64,000 nt of DNA from Sva-07 sp963728195 (GTDB taxonomy: Bacteria; Actinomycetota; Acidimicrobiia; Acidimicrobiales; Ilumatobacteraceae): NCBI GenBank assembly GCA_963728195.1, contig CAVSIX010000006.1, forward strand, positions 1-64,000, read 5' to 3'. Below, one piece after another: positions 41,482 to 49,964 of this stretch (its first letter is position 1; each line of letters begins with the position of its first letter). A program made the position numbers and the translations under genes. The notes beneath the pieces were generated by a model. That model made no database searches. It saw only the letters and a program-made list of their open reading frames with translations, and was not told the DNA's origin.

Positions 41482-41676
41482 GTGGGTCGTCGATCGAACC
41501 AGCCGATGTGGGCGGGCGTGGGCATCCCTGTCGGCGCCGGCCTCGGCACGATCGTCGGCCTGGTCGGATGGGGTGGGGTTGGCATCGCCCTCGGTGCGGC
41601 ATTCGGTGCCGCTCTCGGCCTGATCATCGGCGCCATCGCCGATTCGCTCGCTGGTCCGCGAGCCGGCGACGATTGA
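41482..41676 (+). CDS. Small glycine-rich membrane protein
   Basis: A 64-residue frame from GTG 41482 encodes two adjacent Gly/Ala-rich helices (VGIPVGAGLGTIVGLVGWGG and IALGAAFGAALGLIIGAIAD). This glycine-zipper type is common and not informative about function. The 233-bp gap that follows (41677-41909) holds no recognised gene. Confidence 0.6.
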   Translation: MGRRSNQPMWAGVGIPVGAGLGTIVGLVGWGGVGIALGAAFGAALGLIIGAIADSLAGPRAGDD

Positions 41677-41909
41677 CCGGGCGAGTTCCGGCCCGGGTGG
41701 ATTGCTCGGGTCACGCCGGCCGGACGTGACGTACCGCTCGAGCCATGCGCTGTCGGCCTGCCCGACGGTGAACGCACTTTGCAGGTGGTTGGCGCTTGTC
41801 CCAGCGTGCGATCCGACGCCGGTGGGGTGCACCGCGGCTCTGGATGACGCGAACGCAGAACCGCAGGCGAGTGCAGCGCCGTCGACGCGAGACGCTATGG
41901 TGCTCGCCG

Positions 41910-42012
41910 GCGAAGGGGAGTAGCTCGACGCTGGGAGATCGACACACTGGGTGATGAGCCCCGGTCCCCAGGCCCACACCTGTGGGTGAGCAAGACCTTC
42001 GGCCAGGCATCG
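41910..42012 (+). ncRNA. yybP-ykoY manganese riboswitch
   Basis: The class signature is present at both ends of the aptamer: AAGGGGAGTAGC at 41913-41924 and GCAAGACCTTCGGCCAGGC at about 41990-42008. Hairpins between them, including CCCACACCTGTGGG at 41973-41986, fit the fold. yybP-ykoY RNAs sense Mn2+ and turn on export genes. The downstream gene encodes a GDT1-family (UPF0016) exporter, a known partner of this riboswitch. The 5' and 3' limits are approximate. Confidence 0.88.
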
Positions 42013-42069
42013 ACAGATGCCCGGTCGAGGGCGTTCCACCTTCCTCCGGGCCCCACAACGGAGGACATC

Positions 42070-42636
42070 GTGGACGCATTCCTGCTCAGCTTCGGCATCA
42101 TCTTTTTGGCCGAACTCGGCGACAAGAGCCAACTGATGGCGATGACGTTCGCCGCTCGTTACCGAGCGCTCACCATCCTGCTGGCGATCACCGTGGCAAC
42201 AGCGCTGGTCCATCTGTTCAGCGTCGTCGTCGGCGCAGCAGTCGGTGCGGCGCTCCCGACCGACGCGATCTCCGTCGTGGCAGGCATCGCGTTCGTCGGG
42301 TTCGCGGCATGGACCCTGCGTGGTGACACGCTCGACGACGACGAGGCGGCTCGCGCCGCTCGAAGCGGTGGCTCGGTGTTCTTCACCGTCGGTCTGGCGT
42401 TCTTCCTCGCGGAACTCGGTGACAAGACCATGCTCGCGACGATCACGCTGGCGGCGGACAACGGCCTGTTCGGCACATGGCTCGGTTCGACGCTCGGCAT
42501 GGTCGCGGCCGACGGACTGGCGATCCTCGTCGGCCAGCAACTCGGCGCCCGCCTCCCCGAACGGACCGTTCGCATCGGTGCCGCAGTGATCTTCCTGCTC
42601 TTCGGCATCGTCCTCATCGCCGACGGGCTGCGCTGA
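42070..42636 (+). CDS. GDT1/TMEM165-family (UPF0016) Mn2+/Ca2+ exporter
   Basis: The 188-residue membrane protein has the two family motifs E-x-G-D-K-(S/T): AELGDKSQLMA near residue 16 and AELGDKTMLAT in the second half, an inverted-repeat transporter. Bacterial members (MneA) export manganese. GTG 42070 is preceded by GGAGG; a longer frame would start inside the riboswitch. Control by the upstream manganese riboswitch supports Mn2+ as substrate. Confidence 0.93.
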   Translation: MDAFLLSFGIIFLAELGDKSQLMAMTFAARYRALTILLAITVATALVHLFSVVVGAAVGAALPTDAISVVAGIAFVGFAAWTLRGDTLDDDEAARAARSGGSVFFTVGLAFFLAELGDKTMLATITLAADNGLFGTWLGSTLGMVAADGLAILVGQQLGARLPERTVRIGAAVIFLLFGIVLIADGLR

Positions 42637-42704
42637 CACCACGCCCGCAGGCTGTGCGAGGTCGGCACGGGTGCTTCGGGCCGGATCTGGGTACCCCGTG
42701 TCCC

Positions 42705-43832
42705 GTGAGTTCCGACGCCATGCAACCCGACGCCACGAATCCCGACGCCATCACTCCCGACGAGCGATCGGCGACGACGAACCGCAGTGACGGGCTGTTG
42801 CGGCGCGCCGGCGACGGCGCGTGGCGCCTCGCTGCGATCGGCGTGGTCGTGTGGGGTCTCGCCTCGCTGACCTCGGCGTTGACGACGGTTGTCGTTCCCG
42901 TCGCCGTTGCGCTGTTGCTCGCCGGCGTGCTGGAACCGGTCGTGCGCCGGCTCGATCGCGACGGCTGGCCGAACTGGGTGGTTCCACTCGTCACGGTACT
43001 GCTGCTCTTCGGTGCCGTCGTCGGGCTGATCGCGGTGGCCGGGGCGCGGTTGGCCGACCAGTGGCCCGAGTTGCGTGACGAGTTCTCGTCGTCGCTGGAG
43101 GATCTGGAGGAGCGGTTCTCGATCACGCTGCCCGATCTTCCCGGGGCCACCCAGGACTCCTCCCAGCCGGACCAGGAGTCCTCGGAGTCGGAGTCGGGGT
43201 TCGGTGCCGGTCAGGCGACACGGGTGCTGACCGTCGGATCCGAGGTCCTGTTCGGTGCGTTCCTCACCCTCGCCTTGACGTTCCTGTTCCTGAAAGACGG
43301 CGCGCGGCTGTGGGCGTGGGCGCTCGACAAGGTGCCGCCGGAGCGTCGTGACAGCATCGACGCTGCGGGTCGCAACGCGTGGACCACCACCGGCGGATAC
43401 ATCCGCGGGCTGACGATCGTCGCAGTGTTCGATGCGGTCGGCATCGGCGTGGCGTTGCTGCTCCTCGGCGTGCCACTCGTGCTCACACTGGCGGCGCTGC
43501 AGTTCGTCCTGTCGTACATCCCCACGATCGGCGCCTTCGTCGCAGGTGGCATCGCCGTCGCCGTCGCACTCGGCAGTGAGGGGCTGGTCACAGCGCTGAT
43601 CGTGCTCGTCGCAGTCGTGGTCGTCCAGCAGGTCGGCAACGACGTGATCGAGCCGTGGGTGATGGATCGGCTGATCGGGCTGCACCCAGCGGTGGTGCTG
43701 ATCGCCGTCACGGCCGGCGCCATCCTGTGGGGCATCGCCGGTGCACTGCTGTTCGTCCCGCTCGCCGCCGCACTGACCGCAGCGGCGAGTGTGCTGTGGG
43801 ATCGTCGGACCAGCGCCGCCTCCGACTCCTGA
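42705..43832 (+). CDS. AI-2E/PerM-family transporter
   Basis: The 375-residue membrane protein (GTG 42705; ATG 42720 is an alternative) has the AI-2E/PerM layout. Two N-terminal helices are followed by an amphipathic region with a Ser/Glu/Gln-rich insert (ATQDSSQPDQESSESESG), then five or six helices with the family segment LQFVLSYIPTIGAFVAGGIA. The family includes putative quorum-signal exporters and Na+/H+ antiporters; the substrate here is unknown. Confidence 0.9.
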   Translation: MSSDAMQPDATNPDAITPDERSATTNRSDGLLRRAGDGAWRLAAIGVVVWGLASLTSALTTVVVPVAVALLLAGVLEPVVRRLDRDGWPNWVVPLVTVLLLFGAVVGLIAVAGARLADQWPELRDEFSSSLEDLEERFSITLPDLPGATQDSSQPDQESSESESGFGAGQATRVLTVGSEVLFGAFLTLALTFLFLKDGARLWAWALDKVPPERRDSIDAAGRNAWTTTGGYIRGLTIVAVFDAVGIGVALLLLGVPLVLTLAALQFVLSYIPTIGAFVAGGIAVAVALGSEGLVTALIVLVAVVVVQQVGNDVIEPWVMDRLIGLHPAVVLIAVTAGAILWGIAGALLFVPLAAALTAAASVLWDRRTSAASDS

Positions 43833-43834
43833 GA

Positions 43835-44776
43835 TCAGATCGACGAGACGATCACGAACACCGGATAGCCGGCGAACAGCACCCACGATTCCGCGCGCCC
43901 CAGCGATCCTCGACGTACCGACAGCAGGATCGCCACGGCGAGGAGTGCGAGCATCACGATCATCGGCGCATGGACGAGGGTGGCGTCGCTGATCGCGAGC
44001 GGTGCGACGATCGCTCCCACTCCGAGGCTCATCGTCATGTTGTAGGCGTAGGAGCCGATCACCCCGGCGACGACCGCATCGGTGATGCCGTGGCGGCTCG
44101 CCGAGAACGCCAGGACGACCAGCTCGAAGGCCGTGGCGAACCCGACGATCGTCAGTCCGAGCCGCGTCTGCGTCGCCTCCACATCGGTCAGTTGGCGGAC
44201 GCCTTCGACGAGCGCCATCGAGCCGATGGTCAGTGCGGCGAGCCCCACCAACACCAGACCGAGGTCACGCCCGACGCGCCCGCCGGCGTCGAGTTCCTCC
44301 TCGAGCTCACCGGCTTCACCGAGGGTCGGGGGTCGTCGTTCGAGCATCCAGATCACTGCGACGAACGCGACGTAGGCACTGACGAGCACGGCACCCTCGC
44401 CGCGCGACACGTTGCCATCCCAGATCAGCGCCGCCGCCAAGGCGCCGGTGGCGAGGCCGCCGAGCGCATATCGGCGAACACTGCGGCCGAACGGCAACAG
44501 CGTGATGAAGGCGCCCGTACCGAGGGCGATGGTCACGATCGCCGCATTGGCGCCGATCACGTCGCCGAACGCAACACCGTCCACACCCCGTACGGACGCC
44601 GTCACGACGGTGGCGAGCTCTTCGGGCTCGGCGCCGGCGAGCAGCAGCGCAAGGGCGAAGGCGGTGACGCCGAGTCGCTTCGATGCGTCGGCGAGGTGCT
44701 CGGCGAACGTCTCGGCGCCCCACACGATCGAGGCCGTACCGATCACGATCAGGCCGAGCCACAACACCGTCGTCAC
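43835..44776 (-). CDS. CaCA-family (Na+/Ca2+ exchanger-like) transporter
   Basis: The 313-residue protein has two homologous five-helix halves. The alpha-repeat of the first reads LLAGAEPEELATVVTAS then GDVIGAN; the second has FATAFELVVLAFSASRHGIT and GSYAYNM. Cation-binding Glu/Asp residues are kept in both. Convergent with the AI-2E gene with a 2-bp gap between stop codons. Substrate cation (Ca2+ or another) undetermined. Confidence 0.87.
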   Translation of the reverse strand: MTTVLWLGLIVIGTASIVWGAETFAEHLADASKRLGVTAFALALLLAGAEPEELATVVTASVRGVDGVAFGDVIGANAAIVTIALGTGAFITLLPFGRSVRRYALGGLATGALAAALIWDGNVSRGEGAVLVSAYVAFVAVIWMLERRPPTLGEAGELEEELDAGGRVGRDLGLVLVGLAALTIGSMALVEGVRQLTDVEATQTRLGLTIVGFATAFELVVLAFSASRHGITDAVVAGVIGSYAYNMTMSLGVGAIVAPLAISDATLVHAPMIVMLALLAVAILLSVRRGSLGRAESWVLFAGYPVFVIVSSI

Positions 44777-44821
44777 GGTCGGGTTGTACCACGCCTGACG
44801 ACGTGCAGCCGTTGCGGGGCC

Positions 44822-46486
44822 TCAATCACCGAGCTGGTGGGGGAGGTCTCGGTACACCGGCAACCAGCTCGCCTGCTCGATCCGCGTCGAGATCTCGTCG
44901 TCGGTCATCGCCGCGGCCAGCCCCTGCTCCACGGCCGTGGCGGCCACGGCGAACGCCACATGACGAGCCACATGGCGACTCTCGGTGATCGGCGGGAGGA
45001 TGCCGCCGTCGGAGTTGTCGGCGGCGAGTCGTCCGATCGCGGTTGCGGCGGCGGTGAGCATCTCGTCGGACACGGCGCTCGCCTTGACCGCAACAACGCC
45101 GAGGCCGACGCCCGGGAACACGTGGACGTTGTTGACCTGGGCGATCGGCACCGATCGTTCGCCGACCGTCACCGGCGCGAACGGGCTTCCGGTGCCGACG
45201 AGCGCAGCACCGCCGGTCCACGCGAGGACGTCGGCCGGGATCGCTTCGGCGCGAGGCGTTGGATTCGACAGCGGCAGCACGATCGGGCGCTCGACACCGG
45301 CGGCCTGGGCGCGGATCACCGCCTCGGAGAAGATGCCGGGTTGCCCGGTGACACCGACGAGGGCGTGTGGCGCCACCCGCTCGACCACGTCGAGCAGATC
45401 GACGACGCCATCGCCGTCGTCGTCCCAGTCGCCGACCTCGCTCCACCGGCGGGCGAACGGTTGCTGGAACGACGCCAACGCGTCCATGCCGTCGTGGAGC
45501 AGACCGTCGCGGTCGACCAGCCAACACCGGCGCACGGCCTCGTCCTCGGACAGCCCCGCTGCCACCATGGCACGCACCGCTTGGCCGGCGATCCCGGTGC
45601 CGGCTGAACCGGCTCCCACCACGACGAGGCGGAGCTCGCTGACCGGAGTGTCGGCCATCACGAGCCCGGCCACGATCGCCGCCACGGTGACCGCAGCGGT
45701 GCCCTGGATGTCGTCGTTGAACGAACAGATGTGGTGGCGGTGGCGAGCGAGCAACCGGTTCGCATGCAGCTGCGCGAAGTCCTCCCACTGCAGCAGCACA
45801 TCGGGGAACCGCTTGCTCAGCGCCTGCACGAACGCATCGACGAGCTCGTCGTACTGCTCGCCGCGCACGCGTGCGTGGCGCCAGCCGAGATAGAGCGGAT
45901 CCGACAGCAGCGCCTCGTTGTCGGTGCCGACGTCGAGCATCACGGGCAGGGTTCGCGACGGGTCGAGTCCGCCGCCGGCGGTGTACAGGGCGAGCTTGCC
46001 GACCGGGATCCCCATGCCACCGATGCCGAGGTCGCCCAGGCCCAGCACCCGTTCGCCGTCGGTGACCACGACGACGTCGATCTCCAGGTCGCCGACCGCG
46101 TTGTCGAGCAGTTCCTCGACGCGGTCACGTAGCGGCCACGACAGGAACAGGCCGCGCTCGCGACGGTAGATACGAGACCACTGCTGGCAGGCGAGCCCGA
46201 CCGTGGGCGTGTACACGATCGGCAGCAGTTCGGCGAGGCGACGCTCCAAGAAGGCGTAGAACAGCACCGAGTTGCGGTCCTGCAGCGCCCGCAGGAACAC
46301 GTGACGGCCGAGGTCGGTGCGCTTCGAGTCGAACTCCGTCGCCACCCTCGCCAGTTGGGTCTCGAGGTCCTCGATCACCGGAGGGAGCAGCCCGTCGAGC
46401 CCGAAGCGCCGGCGTTCTGCCGCCGAGAACGCCGTCCCCTTGTTCACGTACCGGTCGGCGAGCAGTGCGCGTCCACGTGTCGTCAT
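44822..46486 (-). CDS. NAD-dependent malic enzyme (large type)
   Basis: The 554-residue enzyme decarboxylates malate to pyruvate. The N-terminal malic domain has VLFYAFLERRLAELLPIVYT followed by PTVGLACQQW. The metal/catalytic segment contains EDFAQLHANRLL and FNDDIQGTAAVT. The NAD domain has VVGAGSAGTGIAGQ and a C-terminal SNPTPRAEA region. ATG 46486 begins the domain; the frame extends further upstream only into a palindromic repeat, which is why that start was rejected. Confidence 0.95.
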   Translation of the reverse strand: MTTRGRALLADRYVNKGTAFSAAERRRFGLDGLLPPVIEDLETQLARVATEFDSKRTDLGRHVFLRALQDRNSVLFYAFLERRLAELLPIVYTPTVGLACQQWSRIYRRERGLFLSWPLRDRVEELLDNAVGDLEIDVVVVTDGERVLGLGDLGIGGMGIPVGKLALYTAGGGLDPSRTLPVMLDVGTDNEALLSDPLYLGWRHARVRGEQYDELVDAFVQALSKRFPDVLLQWEDFAQLHANRLLARHRHHICSFNDDIQGTAAVTVAAIVAGLVMADTPVSELRLVVVGAGSAGTGIAGQAVRAMVAAGLSEDEAVRRCWLVDRDGLLHDGMDALASFQQPFARRWSEVGDWDDDGDGVVDLLDVVERVAPHALVGVTGQPGIFSEAVIRAQAAGVERPIVLPLSNPTPRAEAIPADVLAWTGGAALVGTGSPFAPVTVGERSVPIAQVNNVHVFPGVGLGVVAVKASAVSDEMLTAAATAIGRLAADNSDGGILPPITESRHVARHVAFAVAATAVEQGLAAAMTDDEISTRIEQASWLPVYRDLPHQLGD

Positions 46487-46510
46487 CGTGCCCCACCGTA
46501 CGTCCCCGCT

Positions 46511-46614
46511 GCGATGAGCGAACCGACCAAATGCCGGCCGTTGGCTCACCGGAGATGGCTGCACATCGGTTGCGATGAGCGAACCGACCAGATCCCCCGG
46601 CGGTCGGCTCGTCG
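46511..46614 (-). repeat. Palindromic repeat dimer, copy 1 (degenerate)
   Basis: Two elements start GCGATGAGCGAACCGACC at 46511 and 46572, exactly 61 bp apart. The first is 42 bp long with a decayed right arm (GTTGGCTCACCGG); the second has a decayed right arm around GGTCGGCTCGTC. It lies between the 3' end of the tetR-like gene and the start of the malic enzyme gene, both leftward. It belongs to the family at 53218 and 54604. Confidence 0.85.
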
Positions 46615-46655
46615 TCGGATACCTGATCGGCACGGTGCCGTTCGGCCTGGCGACG

Positions 46656-47192
46656 TCATGTGATGCCGAGACGCTTCGCCGCCCGAGTGGCCGCCGTGGG
46701 CCCGGCGACCTGACGCAACAGCAACAGCCCGTCGATCGTGGCGATCGTCGCTTCTGCTTCGGCGCGCCGGTTGGCCTTCGTTCCGGTGAGGAACGACATC
46801 ACCCACTCGATCCACGCCTCGACGAGCGCAGGGACGATCGTGTCGTAGGGGGAGCGCCCTGTCGCTGCGAGTCCGTTGGCTTCGAAGAACAGTGCGAAGA
46901 TCGGATCCGCCTGATCGTCGGCGAGCACGGGCCACGCAGCTCGGGCGAGTTCGACGTGGTTCGCGGCGGGGCTGGAGAATGCGGCAGCGAGGGTCGTCTG
47001 CAGTTGCAGGCCCATCGACATCACGACTTCGGTGATCAGGTCGTCCTTGGTCGGGAAGTAGTACACGACCGTGCGGTCGTTGATACCGAGCCGCTTGGCC
47101 AACCGCCCGAACGTGAGCTGGCTCAATCCGTCGTCGAGCGCGACGGATAGTGCTCCATCGAGGATGTCCTGTCTCGTGTGCTTGTAGCCCAT
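46656..47192 (-). CDS. TetR-family regulator
   Basis: The 178-residue protein has an N-terminal TetR HTH: DILDGALSVALDDGLSQLTF, GRLAKRLGINDRTVVYYFPTK. The C-terminal ligand domain is short. It is divergent from the alpha/beta hydrolase gene, and two identical-type palindromes lie in the 72-bp gap, so it probably represses itself and the hydrolase operon. Confidence 0.92.
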   Translation of the reverse strand: MGYKHTRQDILDGALSVALDDGLSQLTFGRLAKRLGINDRTVVYYFPTKDDLITEVVMSMGLQLQTTLAAAFSSPAANHVELARAAWPVLADDQADPIFALFFEANGLAATGRSPYDTIVPALVEAWIEWVMSFLTGTKANRRAEAEATIATIDGLLLLRQVAGPTAATRAAKRLGIT

Positions 47193-47205
47193 CCCGGCCT
47201 TGACT

Positions 47206-47244
47206 GTAGTGATTACTACGATTACGGTCCGTAGTCGTCACTAC
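47206..47244. promoter_or_regulatory. Twin TetR operators GTAGT-N4-ACTAC
   Basis: GTAGTGATTACTAC (47206-47219) and GTAGTCGTCACTAC (47231-47244) are two copies of the same 14-bp palindrome with centres 25 bp apart. They sit in the shared promoter region of the divergent tetR-like and hydrolase genes. The site also lies in a locally AT-richer stretch. Confidence 0.8.
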
Positions 47245-47264
47245 GAATCATACGAGGCTGCCGC

Positions 47265-48170
47265 ATGGCGCCCGAACGACGGAGGAAGCCGATGCCGACA
47301 CTGACCGACACCGAAGCATCCGACCTGTTCCGGCGCGCGCCGGATCGATTCCTCGATGTCGGGGCGGGCGAGGCCGCCTACCGTCGGATCGGCAACGGGC
47401 CCGACGTGCTCTTCGTGCACGGATGGCCCGTCAGTTCAGCGACGTTCCGCAAGCTCCTTCCCCACCTGGTCGACCACGTCACGTGTCACCTGATCGACTT
47501 CCCGTCGGCGGGTTCGAGCAGGTTCGACGCTGACACACCGATGTCGATCGCCCAGCACATCGAGACGGTCCGTCGGGTCGTCGACCTGCTCGAACTCGAC
47601 CGGGTCGCCGTCGTCGGCCACGACAGCGGCGGCATGATCGCTCGACACGCGATGGTCGGAGATCCACGACTCAGCGCAATGGGTCTGATCAACACCGAAC
47701 CGCCAAACCCCAGCTGGCGATTCAAGTCCTTCATCGCATCACGCCACCTCCCCGGCCTGAGCGCCGGGCTCGGCTGGGTGTCGGGCAAACCGCGGATCGT
47801 ACGGTCACGCGCCGTGTTCGGCGACGCGTTCGCCGACCGCTCGCTGCTCGGCGGCGAGTTCGACGAGTTCTTCCTCGCACCGCTGCACGGGATCCCGGTG
47901 CGCCGTGACGCGGCGGTGCAGGTGCTTCGCACCTTCGACATGAAGTACGTCACCGACCTCACCGACATCCACCGCCGCCTCGACGTGCCGGTTCAGCTGG
48001 TGTGGGGTGACAAGGATCCCTTCTTCCCGGTCGAGCGGGCGAGGGCGATGGTCGCGCAGTTCCCCGATGCGAGTCTGAGTGTGATCGAAGGTGCTGGACT
48101 CTTCTCACACGAGGAACGCCCGGAAGCTGTCGCCGAGGCGCTGCTGCCGACACTCGCCGGTTCGCGCTGA
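47265..48170 (+). CDS. Alpha/beta-hydrolase with Asp nucleophile
   Basis: The 301-residue protein has the alpha/beta-hydrolase fold: the oxyanion-hole motif HGWP, the nucleophile elbow GHDSGG, and a C-terminal His region (GAGLFSHEERPEAVAEAL). The nucleophile in G-x-Nuc-x-G is Asp rather than Ser, which points to the haloalkane dehalogenase/epoxide hydrolase branch. ATG 47265 or 47292 can start it. It is controlled by the adjacent TetR-like repressor and likely responds to the compound it degrades. Confidence 0.88.
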   Translation: MAPERRRKPMPTLTDTEASDLFRRAPDRFLDVGAGEAAYRRIGNGPDVLFVHGWPVSSATFRKLLPHLVDHVTCHLIDFPSAGSSRFDADTPMSIAQHIETVRRVVDLLELDRVAVVGHDSGGMIARHAMVGDPRLSAMGLINTEPPNPSWRFKSFIASRHLPGLSAGLGWVSGKPRIVRSRAVFGDAFADRSLLGGEFDEFFLAPLHGIPVRRDAAVQVLRTFDMKYVTDLTDIHRRLDVPVQLVWGDKDPFFPVERARAMVAQFPDASLSVIEGAGLFSHEERPEAVAEALLPTLAGSR

Positions 48171-48205
48171 CGCGACGAGGGCCGGCGTTCCGGCATCATG
48201 GTCGG

Positions 48206-49570
48206 ATGGACGTCGGGCGCATCTCCGAGACCGCGACGCTCGGCGGATGGACGCTCCAGTCCGAGGTGGCCATCACGGGAGCGGATCCCGTGCTCGCAAC
48301 GCCGTGGCCGGTCGGTGACGTCGCCGCGGTCGCACTCGCCGTGGCCGGTGATGCTGCGAGCAGGCTCGCACGACGTGCCGGCGGCGACCCCGGTGTCGTG
48401 CGCGCCGATGTCGGCGACGCAGCCGCGGCGACGATCGGGTTCGCACTGATGCGTGTCGGCGGCGAGTCGATGTCACGCACCAATGCCGACAACCCGTGGG
48501 TCGGTCCGTACCGATGCGCCGACGGACGGTGGATCCACGTGCACGGCGGGTTCCCTGCACTCGCCGGCCGGCTGGCATCGCTGCTCGATGTGCGTGTCGA
48601 TGCCGACGCAGCGAGGATCGCAACGACGGTCGAGACGTGGGAGTCGACGACGCTGGAGGATGCCATCGCAGAGCGACGCGGCTGTTCGGCCATCATCCGC
48701 ACCGAGGACGAGTGGCGCCGACATCGACATGGTGAGCTCGTCCACTCGTGGCCGACGGTCGTGCGACGCGACGCCGACGTTCCCGTCCGATCCCGGTGGG
48801 CGCCGTCGTCGATCCGTCCGCTCGACGGTCTGCGGGTGCTCGACCTCACGAGGGTGCTCGCAGGGCCCACGTGCGGGCGCACGCTGGCAGCGTTCGGCGC
48901 CGACGTGCTGCATGTCCGCGGACCGAGCGTCCCGGTCGTCCCCGCGTTCGTGATCGACACCGGCCACGGCAAGCGTCAGGCGCATGCGGACCTCACCGAT
49001 CCCGACGAACTCGCCGCACTGCGCGCAGTCGCGCTCGATGCCGACGTCGTGGTGCAGGGCTATCGCCCGGGCGTCGTCGCGCGGTACGGCCTCGACGAGG
49101 ACTCGCTGCGCACCGACGGATTCGGTGGCGTGTTCGGGTCGGTGTCGGCATTCGGCCACGACGGCCCGTGGTCCGACCGCGCCGGTTGGGAGCAGCTGGC
49201 GCAGTCGACGAGCGGCTTGTGCCTCGACCCGCTCGGCGAAGACCAGCCGGCGTTGCTGCCATGCGCCTTCACCGACTACACGACCGGCTTCGTGATGGCC
49301 GCTGGGATCATGGAGGCACTGGACGCGTCGCTCGGCGACGGTTGCACCAAGCGCGTGGACGCATCGCTCTGTCAGACGGCGGCGTGGATGCTGCGGGTCG
49401 GCGGCAACTCGTGCGAAGGTCCGCCCGCCGGACTCGTGCCGACGCTGCGGCGGTCGGAGACCGACTTCGGCACCGTCGAGCACCTCGGCCCGTGCGTCGA
49501 GGTCGAGGGCCTCGACGTCGGGTGGAATCGTCCCACCGCGCCGTTGGGGCACGGGGCGTTGAGCTGGTGA
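48206..49570 (+). CDS. CaiB/BaiF-type (class III) CoA transferase family protein
   Basis: The 454-residue protein shows the family segment LDGLRVLDLTRVLAGPTCGR and the ADVLHVRGPSVP strand at about residues 208-240, then SVSAFGHDGPWSDRAGWEQL and a long C-terminal domain. The first 200 residues resemble a truncated second CoA-transferase-like domain, so the order of parts is atypical (the core motif usually lies at the N-terminus). The expected catalytic Asp of class III enzymes was not located with certainty. Substrate unknown. Confidence 0.8.
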   Translation: MDVGRISETATLGGWTLQSEVAITGADPVLATPWPVGDVAAVALAVAGDAASRLARRAGGDPGVVRADVGDAAAATIGFALMRVGGESMSRTNADNPWVGPYRCADGRWIHVHGGFPALAGRLASLLDVRVDADAARIATTVETWESTTLEDAIAERRGCSAIIRTEDEWRRHRHGELVHSWPTVVRRDADVPVRSRWAPSSIRPLDGLRVLDLTRVLAGPTCGRTLAAFGADVLHVRGPSVPVVPAFVIDTGHGKRQAHADLTDPDELAALRAVALDADVVVQGYRPGVVARYGLDEDSLRTDGFGGVFGSVSAFGHDGPWSDRAGWEQLAQSTSGLCLDPLGEDQPALLPCAFTDYTTGFVMAAGIMEALDASLGDGCTKRVDASLCQTAAWMLRVGGNSCEGPPAGLVPTLRRSETDFGTVEHLGPCVEVEGLDVGWNRPTAPLGHGALSW

Positions 49571-49866
49571 ACACCTTCGAGTTCGCCGCTGATCTCTGGC
49601 GGTACACCGGCCAGGCGGCGTGGTACTTCGTCACGCTGTCGCACGACGTCGCTGACGACATCGACGAGATCACCGCCGACGCCCGTCGCGGGTTCGGGTC
49701 GGTGAGGGTTGAGGTGACCGTCGGCGGCACGACGTGGAACACGTCGGTGTTCCCCGACACGAAGTCGCAGTCGTTCCTGCTGCCGGTGAAGAAGGCGGTC
49801 CGCATCGCCGAGGGCCTCGACGAGGGATCGGCAGTCGTCGTTCGCCTCACGCTCGTCGACGTCTGA
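49567..49866 (+). CDS. DUF1905-family protein
   Basis: The 99-residue protein matches the DUF1905 pattern: WYFVTLSHDVADDIDEI, RRGFGSVRVEVTVGGTTWNT, SVFPDTKSQSFLLPVKKAVR and a final GSAVVVRLTL. The role of the family is unknown; members often carry a YdeI-like partner. GTG 49567 overlaps the CoA transferase stop. Confidence 0.85.
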   Translation: MNTFEFAADLWRYTGQAAWYFVTLSHDVADDIDEITADARRGFGSVRVEVTVGGTTWNTSVFPDTKSQSFLLPVKKAVRIAEGLDEGSAVVVRLTLVDV

Positions 49867-49964
49867 GCCGAGCGGTCCGGCTCACCGCCGTGACCTTCGC
49901 CCCTGTGGGCAGACGTCCGCCGGGCCGACAATGGTCGAAGGCCCTGTTGGCCGAGGACGGGAGC

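Noticed and set aside
43655..45607. 650-residue plus-strand frame across the CaCA and malic enzyme genes
   Set aside because: Spans two real genes on the minus strand and shows only shadow-type composition.
46487..46633. N-terminal extension of malic enzyme to 46633
   Set aside because: The extra 49 codons read through the palindromic repeat and are not conserved-looking; ATG 46486 starts the enzyme.
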